Assembly: GCA_030524715.1 (NCBI GenBank)
Contig: JAUNGB010000009.1
Location: forward strand, 1-64,000
DNA from: Eubacteriales bacterium
GTDB taxonomy: Bacteria; Bacillota; Clostridia; Lachnospirales; Lachnospiraceae
Length of the DNA stretch: 64,000 bases
Reading direction: 5' to 3'
Numbering within the stretch: position 1 is the stretch's first letter; each line of letters begins with the position of its first letter. Position numbers and translations under genes: made by a program. The notes beneath the pieces were generated by a model. It saw nothing but the letters and a program-made list of their open reading frames with translations. It ran no database searches and was not told the DNA's origin. Below are positions 34,747 to 43,943 of this stretch, in pieces.

Positions 34747-37700
34747 ATGGACAGAAAAGGAGTTGCTATCTGGGAAGAGGACGTGTTGATCCCTACCTAT
34801 CCTATCGGGGAGCCGAATAAAAACCCCATGTTTTTGGAAAAACGGGTCTATCAAGGAAGCAGCGGGAAGGTTTATCCCCATCCTGTGATCGATAAAATAT
34901 ATGACGAGAAAGAAGAACGGATCTACCATGCGGTTTATCTGGAAAACGAATATCTGAAGATCATGGTTTTGCCTGAGCTTGGGGGACGTATCCAGAGAGC
35001 TACGGACAAGACCAACGGCTTTGATTTTGTATATTATAATCATGTGATCAAGCCTGCGCTTGTAGGGCTTGCGGGACCGTGGATTTCCGGGGGAATCGAG
35101 TTTAACTGGCCTCAGCATCACCGTCCAAGTACCTATGATCCGGTAAGCTACTGCTTATCAGAAAATGAGGATGGAAGCGCCACTGTTTTTGTGGGAGAGG
35201 TGGAAAACATGTTCCGGACGAAGGGAATGGCGGCTTTTACCCTGTATCCGGGAAAAGCGTATCTGGAAATCCGGGGACAGCTCTATAACCGCACAAATGT
35301 GCCCCAGACCTTCCTGTGGTGGGCGAATCCGGCGGTAGCGGTAAATGAGCATACCCAGTCCGTATTCCCTCCTGATGTAAACGCGGTTATGGATCACGGA
35401 AAACGGGCGGTGTCCCGTTTTCCGATCGCAACAGGAACTTACTATAAGATGGATTATTCTGCAGGTGTGGACATTTCCAGATATAAAAATATTCCGGTGC
35501 CTACTTCCTACATGGCATACCATTCAGACTATAATTTTGTGGGAGGCTACGATTACCAGAAGGAAGCGGGGATTCTCCACGTGGCAGATCACCATATCGC
35601 TCCCGGCAAGAAGCAGTGGACCTGGGGCTGCGGTGAATTTGGTCAGGCGTGGGACAGAAACCTGACAGATGAGGACGGTCCGTATGTGGAACTGATGACG
35701 GGGTGCTTTACGGATAACCAGCCGGATTTTTCCTGGATGGAGCCATATGAGGAAAAGGTGTTTACCCAGTATTTCATGCCCTATAAGGCAGTAGGAATGG
35801 TAAAGAATGCTACGATCGATGCTTCCCTTGGTCTGGAGGTGAAGGATAACGTTGCAGAGATTATTGTGTATGCTACGGAAAAGCAGGAAAACGCACGTAT
35901 TACAGTTGCCGTAAAGGGAGAAAAAGCGGCAGAGGTACAGGCACTTATCTCCCCGGTAAATATTTATAAAGATAAAATCGTCCTTCCGGAAGGAACGAAG
36001 GAATGGGAAGTGAAAGTGACTGTGACCTCAGAAGAGGGAAAAGAGCTTGTTTCCTATCAGCCCCGCAAGCCGGAGATCGAGAGGATTCCTGATCCGGCTA
36101 AGGAGGTTCCGCTGCCCTGCGATGCTAAGACAACAGAGGATCTGTATCTTTACGGCAAACATCTGGAGCAGTACAGGCATGCTACCTATGAACCGGCAGA
36201 CTATTATCTGGAAGGACTGAAGCGTGACGACAGTGATATCCGGCTGAACAATGCATATGGAAGCCTCTTGTTCCGGCGGGGCTGTATCGCAGAAAGCGAG
36301 CCTTATTTCCGGAAAGCGATAGAGAAGCAGACCCGTTCAAACCCTAATCCGGAAGACGGAGAGGCTCTGTATAATCTGGGGCTGACTTTGAAACTTCTGG
36401 GACGTATTCCGGAAGCCTATGACGCATTTTATAAAGCAACCTGGAACGGAGCATGGCAGGATGCGGGCTTCTACCAGCTTGCCTGCATAGACTGCATATG
36501 GGGAGATTATAAGACTGCCCTGGAGCATATCGAGAGCTCCATTGTGCGCAATTATCACAATATAAAGGCGAGAAATCTCAAGTCTGCTATTCTCCGCAAG
36601 CTCGGAAAAACAGATAAGGCTGTTCAATGGTCGAAGGCCACACTGGAAATTGATATTTTGGATCTGAACAGTAGAAATGAGCTGTTTCTGGCGGGAGCCT
36701 CCGGCAAAGATTATCATAAAGAAGCTGAAAGGATTCTGGACGGCAATTTTAACACAAGCCTGGAGCTTGCCATCGACTATATGGAGGCGGGCATGATGAA
36801 GGAAGCGGAAGAGATTCTTCTTTCCGCCTGCGCCCTGTCAGAAGCAGATACTTATCCTCTGGTATATTATTATCTGGCATTCTGTAAGGAGGTTCAGGGA
36901 GAAGAGGCCGCATCCTGGATCAGAAAGGGAGAGACGGCCCAAAGGGGACGCTGCTTCCCGCATCGTCTGGAAGACATCATCATTCTTGAAAAAGTACAAA
37001 AGCTGGATGAGAATACACCTATGGCTGCCTATTATCTGGGCAATCTCCGGTATGACAAAAAACAGTACAGGGCTGCGGTGGAAAACTGGGAAAAGACAGT
37101 AAGGCTGGATCCTGAATTTCCGACGGCGCACCGGAACCTTGCGCTTGCATATTACAATAAAGCAGAGGATAAGGAAAGAGCAAGAAGAGAACTGGAAACG
37201 GCATACCATCTGGACGAAACAGACGCCCGTGTTCTTATGGAACTTGACCAGATGTACAAAAAGCTTGGGGTCGCACCCCAGGAGCGGCTGGAATTTCTTT
37301 CGGGACATATGGAACAGGTAGAAGACAGAGATGACCTTTGCGTGGAATACATTACTCTTCTGAATACGGTGGGAAGATACCAGGAGGCATTGGATATGAC
37401 TCAGGGACGCCGGTTCCATCCATGGGAGGGCGGCGAAGGAAAAATTCCGAAGCAGTATATCACTTCCCTGGTTGCGCTTGGAAGAAAGGCAATTGAAGCC
37501 GGAGAATACGAAAAAGCGGCCTCCCTTCTTGAAAAGGCAGCAGGCTCCTATCCCTGGAATCTGGGAGAGGGCAAGCTGTACGGCGCGCAGGAAAACAATA
37601 TTTACTATTATCTGGGAATCGCCTATGAAAAAGCCGGGCTTTCGGAAAAAGCAAAGGAGTGCTTTGAGAAAGCGTCCACAGGTATTTCGGAACCCGTCGG

Positions 37701-38055
37701 AGCCATGTATTATAATGACCAGCCGCCGGAAATGATCTATTTCCAGGGCGCGGCACTTAAAAAATTAGGCAGAACTGAGGAAGCAAACAGCAGATTCCAT
37801 AAACTTTTAAGCTATGGAGAAGAGCATATTTTTGATGAGATGCGTATTGACTATTTTGCTGTTTCTCTTCCGGACCTGATGATCTTTGACGAGGATCTGA
37901 ATGTGAAGAACCAGATACATTGTATGTTTATGATGGCTCTGGGATATCTCGGACTGGGAGAAAAGGCGAAGGCAGAGGAATACTTTTCTGAAATCCTTGC
38001 TTATGATAAGAGCCACCAGGGAGCTTTGATGATTCCGGCGGGAATCATGGAATAA
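34747..38055 (+). CDS. Large DUF5107 domain protein with tetratricopeptide repeats
   Basis: A protein of 1102 aa. The N-terminal ~430 residues resemble the DUF5107 mutarotase-like domain (MVLPELGGRIQRATDKTNG, GGIEFNWPQHHRP). The rest is helical repeats with TPR character (EALYNLGLTLKLLGRIPEAY, AAYYLGNLRYDKKQYRAAVE, NIYYYLGIAYEKAGLSEKAK). No signal peptide. Start at 34747 after AAGGAGA. It ends the alpha-galactoside operon, so a role on intracellular sugars is likely; the reaction is unknown. Confidence 0.8.
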   Translation: MDRKGVAIWEEDVLIPTYPIGEPNKNPMFLEKRVYQGSSGKVYPHPVIDKIYDEKEERIYHAVYLENEYLKIMVLPELGGRIQRATDKTNGFDFVYYNHVIKPALVGLAGPWISGGIEFNWPQHHRPSTYDPVSYCLSENEDGSATVFVGEVENMFRTKGMAAFTLYPGKAYLEIRGQLYNRTNVPQTFLWWANPAVAVNEHTQSVFPPDVNAVMDHGKRAVSRFPIATGTYYKMDYSAGVDISRYKNIPVPTSYMAYHSDYNFVGGYDYQKEAGILHVADHHIAPGKKQWTWGCGEFGQAWDRNLTDEDGPYVELMTGCFTDNQPDFSWMEPYEEKVFTQYFMPYKAVGMVKNATIDASLGLEVKDNVAEIIVYATEKQENARITVAVKGEKAAEVQALISPVNIYKDKIVLPEGTKEWEVKVTVTSEEGKELVSYQPRKPEIERIPDPAKEVPLPCDAKTTEDLYLYGKHLEQYRHATYEPADYYLEGLKRDDSDIRLNNAYGSLLFRRGCIAESEPYFRKAIEKQTRSNPNPEDGEALYNLGLTLKLLGRIPEAYDAFYKATWNGAWQDAGFYQLACIDCIWGDYKTALEHIESSIVRNYHNIKARNLKSAILRKLGKTDKAVQWSKATLEIDILDLNSRNELFLAGASGKDYHKEAERILDGNFNTSLELAIDYMEAGMMKEAEEILLSACALSEADTYPLVYYYLAFCKEVQGEEAASWIRKGETAQRGRCFPHRLEDIIILEKVQKLDENTPMAAYYLGNLRYDKKQYRAAVENWEKTVRLDPEFPTAHRNLALAYYNKAEDKERARRELETAYHLDETDARVLMELDQMYKKLGVAPQERLEFLSGHMEQVEDRDDLCVEYITLLNTVGRYQEALDMTQGRRFHPWEGGEGKIPKQYITSLVALGRKAIEAGEYEKAASLLEKAAGSYPWNLGEGKLYGAQENNIYYYLGIAYEKAGLSEKAKECFEKASTGISEPVGAMYYNDQPPEMIYFQGAALKKLGRTEEANSRFHKLLSYGEEHIFDEMRIDYFAVSLPDLMIFDEDLNVKNQIHCMFMMALGYLGLGEKAKAEEYFSEILAYDKSHQGALMIPAGIME

Positions 38056-38063
38056 TTTGCCTG

Positions 38064-38099
38064 AAAGGCGCCGCGCTGGTACAGCGTTCGGCGCCTTTT
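38064..38099. terminator. Terminator of the alpha-galactoside operon
   Basis: AAAGGCGCCG (38064-38073) and CGGCGCCTTTT (38089-38099) form a strong stem with A and T tracts on the two sides, so it can work in both directions between the convergent TPR and MATE genes. Confidence 0.9.
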
Positions 38100-38105
38100 A
38101 AGCGT

Positions 38106-39452
38106 TTAGGAAAGCCGGCTTTTTTTTATTTTTTTTCCGGTATAAAGTACATAGGCGAGCGTATAGCATGCCATAATGCCGGAGACAGTGGGGGCGATTC
38201 TGCCAAGCATACCCAAATCCTCTGCGAAATACTTTCCGAAAAAATATACCATCGGGATTCGCAGAAGCAGGGCTCCGGCGCTGCTGCTGAACATGGTCCA
38301 GACAGTTTTCTGGCAGCCGTTCAGATAGCCGTTCAGGATGAATACGATGGTCACCAGAAAGTAATCATAGCTGCAGGAGCGGAAGAAAGGAACTCCGGCG
38401 GCGATGACGTTCTTATCGCTGGTAAATACCCGGATCATAGACTGCGGATTTACCTGTGCCCAAAGCCAGAACAGGCAGGAGACAAACAGGGCAAAGCCAA
38501 GTCCGTACCAAAGAGATTTTCGGGCGCGTTCCGGCTTTTTGGCGCCAAGGTTCTGGGCAGTGATGGCAGCCAGGGCGTTTGCCATGGAGGTTCCGGTAAG
38601 CATGGCAAATACGTCATATTTGCTGCTGATTCCCACCACGGAAGCAGCATAAACCCCGCATCGGTTCATGACCGTCATAAGGTAAAGGAAGGAAATCCTG
38701 ATCATAAGCTCCTGGAAGGAGATAGGAATTCCCACACAGGCCAGCTTTTTGGCGATGCTTTTTACAGGACGGAAGCTTTTCAGCCTGAAATCGAAGAGGA
38801 AGTCCTTCTTTTTCAGATAAATAATGGCGATCACCATGCTCACTCCCTGGGAGAGTACTGTCGCAAGCGCTGTTCCGGCGACTCCCATGGAAAAGGCCCC
38901 TACAAAAAGGAAATCAAGCACAATATTGATCACGCAGGCGATTCCCACAAAGATCATGGGTCTTGTGGAATCTCCGTATCCGCGCAGAATGGCACTGATG
39001 GCATTATAGCCGCAGATAAAGATATTTCCCATGGCGCAGATGGCAACATACTGCATGGTAAGCTCAAAGGATTCTGCTGGGGTTCCGAGAATCGTCAGCA
39101 GCGGACGTTCAAAGGCCAGCAGGAGAATGGTGAGCAATACGGCAAAACCGGCAAAAATAGTCAGGGTGGTTCCGATGGTTTTCTTTACTCTTTCGTATTC
39201 TTTTCGTCCCATATATTCCCCGATAATGATCGTACTTCCAAGAGTCAGGCCGGTGATCAGGCTGGTGATGATCTGAGTGACCTGTGTTCCGGTAGACACT
39301 GCGGCGACACTTTCTGCCGTACAGTATTTTCCTATGACAAACAAATCCACAGCTCCGTACAGGGACTGCAGGATATTGGCGATCAGAAATGGGACGGCGA
39401 ACAGAAGCAGCGTCTTCAGGATATTTCCTTCTGTTAAATTGTTTTCTTTCAT
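38106..39452 (-). CDS. MATE family efflux transporter
   Basis: A protein of 448 aa with twelve membrane segments in two similar halves, as in MATE transporters (ALYGAVDLFVIGKYC early; GTSMANALAAITAQNLGAKKPE in the second half). These exchange drugs or metabolites for Na+ or H+. RBS CGGAGGATACC on the minus strand. It stands alone; the substrate cannot be told. Confidence 0.88.
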   Translation of the reverse strand: MKENNLTEGNILKTLLLFAVPFLIANILQSLYGAVDLFVIGKYCTAESVAAVSTGTQVTQIITSLITGLTLGSTIIIGEYMGRKEYERVKKTIGTTLTIFAGFAVLLTILLLAFERPLLTILGTPAESFELTMQYVAICAMGNIFICGYNAISAILRGYGDSTRPMIFVGIACVINIVLDFLFVGAFSMGVAGTALATVLSQGVSMVIAIIYLKKKDFLFDFRLKSFRPVKSIAKKLACVGIPISFQELMIRISFLYLMTVMNRCGVYAASVVGISSKYDVFAMLTGTSMANALAAITAQNLGAKKPERARKSLWYGLGFALFVSCLFWLWAQVNPQSMIRVFTSDKNVIAAGVPFFRSCSYDYFLVTIVFILNGYLNGCQKTVWTMFSSSAGALLLRIPMVYFFGKYFAEDLGMLGRIAPTVSGIMACYTLAYVLYTGKKIKKSRLS

Positions 39453-39617
39453 GGTATCCTCCGTTTCAGGTTGATGATGATTTCAGCATAAACCCTGCAA
39501 CGGTTGCAGACTCAAGTGTTTTTTGAACAAAAAAAGAATACTTATTGAGGTTGTCGGAGGAATCCATTATAATAGACAAAGAAAACAGATTGGAGAAAAT
39601 CAAAAAGGATGGAACAT

Positions 39618-39893
39618 TTATTCGTCCCATCCCTCATAAAATCGGATATTTACGGAAATATTCCGTACAATATCCCCTTCTTCCAGATCCATATCGCTTA
39701 CATCGGAAATGGAAGGCAGCTCACCATCTTCGGATAATTCCAGGGAAATCCAGTTGTTGGCGGCTTCATTTGCATTGTCGATGGCGTCGTCCAGTGTGTC
39801 GCCTTCGGCATAGCAGCATTCTAAGTCCGGAAAAAAGGCTTTGTAGGTCCCGGCTTCAGTTTTACGGAATACGGCTGGATATACAAATTTCAT
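39618..39893 (-). CDS. Orphan HicB-like protein
   Basis: A protein of 91 aa with the HicB fold signature: YPAVFRKTEAGTYKAFFPDL, then CYAEGDTLDDAIDNANEAANNWI. Start at 39893 after AAAAGGAGA. No HicA-like gene lies next to it and it lacks the C-terminal ribbon-helix-helix domain seen in the HicB at 48806. It could be a remnant antitoxin or one acting on a distant toxin. Confidence 0.75.
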   Translation of the reverse strand: MKFVYPAVFRKTEAGTYKAFFPDLECCYAEGDTLDDAIDNANEAANNWISLELSEDGELPSISDVSDMDLEEGDIVRNISVNIRFYEGWDE

Positions 39894-40012
39894 GGAGTCT
39901 CCTTTTCTGTCAGAATTATTTCGCAACTGTCCGGCAGTATTGTCCTGTAGTATTGCCCGGGCAGACATATTTTTGCTGCACTTTATTATAATAGGTTTTG
40001 CGGCAGAAAACA

Positions 40013-40070
40013 ATAAGAGAATTTGCAACTATCGGATGAGATATAAGAGAATCTGTAATTATCAGATGAG
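40013..40070 (+). repeat. Tandem 28-bp duplication upstream of a HAD gene
   Basis: ATAAGAGAATTTGCAACTAT followed by CGGATGAG (40013-40040), and a copy with four differences at 40043-40070, period 30. The second copy ends in ATGAGAGG, the likely ribosome site region of the gene at 40088. Confidence 0.75.
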
Positions 40071-40087
40071 AGGATTGTGATAGATTT

Positions 40088-40912
40088 ATGATTAAGCTGA
40101 TCGCCAGTGATCTGGATGGAACGCTTCTGAACAGAGCGAAGGAGATTCCTGAGTTTACGAGGCGGGTTTTAGGTGAGGCGACGGCCCGGGGAATTCATTT
40201 TGTTCCGGCGACCGGGAGAGCTTTTGCGGCAGTTCCGGAGGAGGTCAGGCAGTTTCCGGGAGTGGAATATGTGATCACCTCCAATGGCGCTACGATTTAT
40301 TCTGTTTCACAGGGGCGGCGGATCTATCAGTGCTTAATGGATGGGGAAGCCGCGGAGGCTTTGATTAAAATTCCACGTTCTGAAGGCGTGGTTCTGGAAG
40401 CATTTGTGGAGGGAGAGCCTTATTCGGAAACGCGTTATGTGGAAAATCCACAGAAGTACGGGGCGACGGAATACGGCGCCAGATATGTGAAAAAGACCCG
40501 TCATCCCGTACCGGATATGGAAGCTTTTATCCGGCAGAACCGGAACAGGCTGGACAGTATTGCTTTTGTCTGTAATGAGGAAAATGAGAGAGAGCGCCTG
40601 CGAGGGTCTTTTCAGCAGCAGAAGGATATTTATGTAACATCTTCGGTTTCTCACCTTCTGGAAATCGGACATAAGGATGCCGGAAAGGGAAATACGCTTC
40701 TGTGGCTGCTGAGATTTTTGGGGATTTCCCCGTCCGAGGCGGCGGCCTTTGGAGACGCGGATAACGATATAGAAATGCTGTCCGGCGTGAAGTATGGATT
40801 TGCCATGGCAAATGGCACGGAAAGTTGTAAAGAAGCGGCTTTTGGCGTTACCGGAAGTAATGAAGAGGACGGTGTGGGAACTGCGGTTATCCGGTTATTG
40901 CGTGGAGAATGA
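40088..40912 (+). CDS. HAD superfamily phosphatase, Cof type
   Basis: A protein of 274 aa with motif I ASDLDGTLL, motif II PATGR, a lysine in HKDAGKGNTL and motif IV FGDADNDIEML. Like the protein at 25693 it is a Cof-type C2-cap phosphatase but only distantly similar to it. Substrate unknown. ATG at 40088. Confidence 0.88.
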   Translation: MIKLIASDLDGTLLNRAKEIPEFTRRVLGEATARGIHFVPATGRAFAAVPEEVRQFPGVEYVITSNGATIYSVSQGRRIYQCLMDGEAAEALIKIPRSEGVVLEAFVEGEPYSETRYVENPQKYGATEYGARYVKKTRHPVPDMEAFIRQNRNRLDSIAFVCNEENERERLRGSFQQQKDIYVTSSVSHLLEIGHKDAGKGNTLLWLLRFLGISPSEAAAFGDADNDIEMLSGVKYGFAMANGTESCKEAAFGVTGSNEEDGVGTAVIRLLRGE

Positions 40913-41047
40913 AATGTCAGGCGGATTACAAGATTAAAAATGATATCCGGCAGTCTGTAAAGGTAAAGAGGTATAAAGCTGACCGTGAATATAAAGAGAG
41001 CACGTATTGATGAAGAGTGTAAATGGAGATAGCAGAGGAGAAAACAT

Positions 41048-42031
41048 ATGAAGATAGCAACCATAGGAACCAGTAAAATTACAAAGAATTTTTTAGATGC
41101 GGTAAGCAGAAATCCGGAAGCGGAGGCTTATGCCGCTTATTCCCGGAATCTGGAAAAGGCGCGGGAATTCGGGCAGCCTTTCGGGATGAAAAAGTTTTAC
41201 GACAGTCTGGAGGAACTGGGCGCAGACCAGGAGGTGGAGGGCGTTTATATTGCAAGCCCTAACAGCCTTCATTGCGGACAGGCTCTGGCTATGCTTAAGG
41301 CCGGAAAACATGTGCTGTGTGAAAAGACTCTTGGCTCTAATGCCCGTGAGGAAGAGCTGATGTTTCAGACTGCCTCAGAAAATCAGGCAGTGCTTCTGGA
41401 AGCCATGCGGCCGGTTCATGACCCGGCCCTGAAACTGATCAGGGATAATCTGGGAAAGCTTGGGAAGATAAGAAAAGTATTTCTGGAATACTGCCAGTAT
41501 TCCTCACGATATGATGCGTTCCGCGAGGGAAAAACAGAGAATATTTTTAAGAAAGAAATGTCTGCAGGGGCCTTGATGGATATTGGCGTTTACTGTGTGG
41601 AGGCTTTGCTGTATCTTTTCGGGGAACCTTTGGACATGACGGCGCGCGCTGTATTTTTGGATAACGGAATCGACGGTGCGGGAAGTATTCTGGCAGAATA
41701 CGAAGGGATGACGGCTGACGTTTCCTATTCCAAAATCACCTCGAGCGATGCTTTGAGCCAGATTCAGGGAGAAAACGGCACGCTGTATATTGAGAAGGTT
41801 TCAACGCCTGAACGGGCATTTATCCGGTATCAGAATGGAAGTACTGAGGAACTGGCCATTCCTGCCTGCTCCAATAATATGTGCTATGAGCTTGCTTATT
41901 TTATGGAAGCAGCGGCGGGGAAGGAGAATCCGGAGTATTATCAGCGCCTGACCCAAACGGCGATCAGAATGATGGATTGTGCCAGAAAGCAGACAGGGCT
42001 CGTGTTCCCTGCTGACAGTAAGATGGTATGA
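41048..42031 (+). CDS. Gfo/Idh/MocA family oxidoreductase
   Basis: A protein of 327 aa. The N-terminal Rossmann segment is short (IATIGTSKITKNFLDAV), followed by ASPNSLHCGQALAMLKAGKH and LCEKTLGSN, where the family often has EKP. The C-terminal alpha/beta domain includes GALMDIGVYCVEALLYLFG. NAD(P)-dependent and probably acts on a sugar or inositol-like substrate. RBS AGAGGAG. It overlaps the next gene by 4 bp (ATGA). Confidence 0.88.
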   Translation: MKIATIGTSKITKNFLDAVSRNPEAEAYAAYSRNLEKAREFGQPFGMKKFYDSLEELGADQEVEGVYIASPNSLHCGQALAMLKAGKHVLCEKTLGSNAREEELMFQTASENQAVLLEAMRPVHDPALKLIRDNLGKLGKIRKVFLEYCQYSSRYDAFREGKTENIFKKEMSAGALMDIGVYCVEALLYLFGEPLDMTARAVFLDNGIDGAGSILAEYEGMTADVSYSKITSSDALSQIQGENGTLYIEKVSTPERAFIRYQNGSTEELAIPACSNNMCYELAYFMEAAAGKENPEYYQRLTQTAIRMMDCARKQTGLVFPADSKMV

Positions 42032-42435
42032 AGCAGGAAACAGAACAGAAGCAGGAAGAGGGACAGAAGCAGGATCCAGAACAAATATACAGGAAATTTA
42101 CAGGAACAAAGCAGCAAAAGCTGCGTTTGGAGGCGGCATTACAGGGCTTTTTTCTGGCGGAAGAAAACGGTGCAAAAGCCGCGCAGAAGGAAGCGTATAA
42201 AGAAGAGTATAAAAGCTATCTGAAAACCCGTATCCGTCCTGCTATGGAAGCGCTGATCAGGGAGGAAGAGACAGAGAAAATGGAAGCATTGGCTCAGTTT
42301 GGATGGTTTGGCGCAAAGGAACTGGAAACCTTTATCCGATCCGCAAGGGAACAGGGAAAGCTTTCGGCGTTAGTCTGGCTTTTAAAGCTGAAGCAGGAAA
42401 AGTACGGGTATCAGGATAAGGATTTTTCTCTATAA
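42028..42435 (+). CDS. Hypothetical helical protein upstream of the VWA/ATPase pair
   Basis: A protein of 135 aa rich in Glu, Lys and Gln and predicted mostly helical. Its first ~25 residues are low-complexity (QKQEEGQKQDPEQ) and its C-terminus reads ALVWLLKLKQEKYGYQDKDF. No membrane segment and no recognised family. It overlaps the oxidoreductase and is 37 bp from the VWA-like gene. The arrangement suggests that it belongs with the VWA and ATPase proteins. Confidence 0.65.
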   Translation: MKQETEQKQEEGQKQDPEQIYRKFTGTKQQKLRLEAALQGFFLAEENGAKAAQKEAYKEEYKSYLKTRIRPAMEALIREEETEKMEALAQFGWFGAKELETFIRSAREQGKLSALVWLLKLKQEKYGYQDKDFSL

Positions 42436-42472
42436 GCCCCGGTTTTGAGACGGGAAGAAGACGGTTTACAGA

Positions 42473-43789
42473 ATGATAAAAAACAACAGACAGGATATCG
42501 AACGGGACAAGGATGAATTATATTTAAAAAAATCGGCGCTGGGGATTAAAATCCTTGAAAATTGCCGGAATGAATTGTACGGGCTTTTTCCCTACATGGA
42601 CGGGGCTTTTGCAAGCCTTTCGTACCGTCCAGAGGAAAAACCGGGAACCATTGCCACCCAGGGGGAAAACCTTTGCTTTTTCCCGGATTTTCTGCTGGAA
42701 ATGTACGGGAAAAGTCCGGCGAAGGTACGGCGGGGATATCTTCATATTTTACTGCATTGTCTGTATCTCCATCCCTTTCAGGAGGGAAGATATGAGGAAC
42801 GCTTGTGGAATCTTTCCTGCGATATCGCAGTGGAACTGCTTTTAGAGAGGGAGAGGATACCTGCGCTTGTACTCCCGGCAAATGATCCCGGAGCTGCCGT
42901 GCGTGAAAGATGCTTTGAGGTCATTGGGGGAAGGGCTGTTTCTGCCGAACAGATTTATAATCTGTTTTTAAAAGAGGGTTTCTTTGATGATATGGAGAAG
43001 CTGGAAAGAGCGTTTTTATTTGATGATCATAGTCTGTGGAAATCGGAAAAGGATCCGTTGAAAAGAAAAGCAAACAGGCATAGATGGGAGCGTATCCTGG
43101 CCTATACAGGTCAAAATAAAGAGGCGGAAAAGCAGCGCGCGGGACTTAAAAAGGGAAATTCGGCGGAGAAGATGGAGGCAGTTCAAAAAGGACGCTATGA
43201 TTACCGGAAATATTTAAAAAAATTTGCAGTTCCCAGAGAAGAGACAGAGCTGGATACGGAAAGCTTTGATTATATTTTCTATCATTATGGGATGGAACGA
43301 TATGGAAATATGCCGTTGATCGAACCATTGGAATATAAGGAGATCAACCGGCTGGAAGAATTAGTGATCGCCATTGATACCTCCGGCTCCTGTTCGCGGG
43401 AAACCGTGCGGCAGTTTCTTGGGGAAACCTATCGTATCCTCAGCGAAAAAGAAAATTTTTTCCGGAAAATGAAGGTGTTTTTTATCCAGTGCGACTGCTT
43501 TATCCAGGACGTGGCAGTCATACATTCCCGGGAAGAATGGGAGGACTACAGCCGGGAGCTGACGATCCAGGGCAGGAGCGGGACGGATTTCCGTCCGGTA
43601 TTCCAGTATATCAGGGAGCAGCAGGAAAAGAAGGAGATACGGCGGCTTAAGGCTTTGATTTATTTTACAGACGGGGATGGGATTTATCCCCGGGAGAAGC
43701 CGGATTATGAGACGGCTTTCGTGTTTCTGAAAAAAACGGACAGTATGAACATGGTACCTGCGTGGGCGGTGAAGCTGCTCGCCGGATAA
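42473..43789 (+). CDS. VWA-like protein with putative metallopeptidase domain (DUF2201 type)
   Basis: A protein of 438 aa. The N-terminal half has RRGYLHILLHCLYLHPF followed by LWNLSCDIAVELLLE, the pattern of the putative metallopeptidase part of DUF2201. The C-terminal third is VWA-like with a MIDAS-type motif AIDTSGSCS and later GRSGTDFRPVF. Such proteins usually pair with a MoxR-type AAA ATPase, which is the next gene. Likely a chaperone- or assembly-type machine; the client is unknown. Confidence 0.8.
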   Translation: MIKNNRQDIERDKDELYLKKSALGIKILENCRNELYGLFPYMDGAFASLSYRPEEKPGTIATQGENLCFFPDFLLEMYGKSPAKVRRGYLHILLHCLYLHPFQEGRYEERLWNLSCDIAVELLLERERIPALVLPANDPGAAVRERCFEVIGGRAVSAEQIYNLFLKEGFFDDMEKLERAFLFDDHSLWKSEKDPLKRKANRHRWERILAYTGQNKEAEKQRAGLKKGNSAEKMEAVQKGRYDYRKYLKKFAVPREETELDTESFDYIFYHYGMERYGNMPLIEPLEYKEINRLEELVIAIDTSGSCSRETVRQFLGETYRILSEKENFFRKMKVFFIQCDCFIQDVAVIHSREEWEDYSRELTIQGRSGTDFRPVFQYIREQQEKKEIRRLKALIYFTDGDGIYPREKPDYETAFVFLKKTDSMNMVPAWAVKLLAG

Positions 43790-43794
43790 ACGGA

Positions 43795-43920
43795 CGGAGG
43801 CAGCCACCCCGCGCTGTGGGTTCATAAGCATGCGGTAGAGTGGGGGATGCAGATTGCGGGAATGAATTTTCAAACACACTCTAAGGCGAAGTAAAGCGGA
43901 TATTCTTATTTCGCTTTATT
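43795..43920. repeat. Diverged family A-like repeat region
   Basis: CGCGCTGTGGGTTCATAAGCATGCGGTAGAGTGGGGGATG resembles the family A core, and GTAAAGCGGATATTCTTATTTCGC resembles its 3' end, with an inserted stretch between. A weak match. Confidence 0.35.
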
Positions 43921-43943
43921 ATAAATAAAAGGAGAGAAGCTAC

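Noticed and set aside
39545-39991. 148-codon plus-strand ORF over the orphan hicB
   Set aside because: Antisense to a well-supported gene with a good ribosome site; the protein has no recognisable features.
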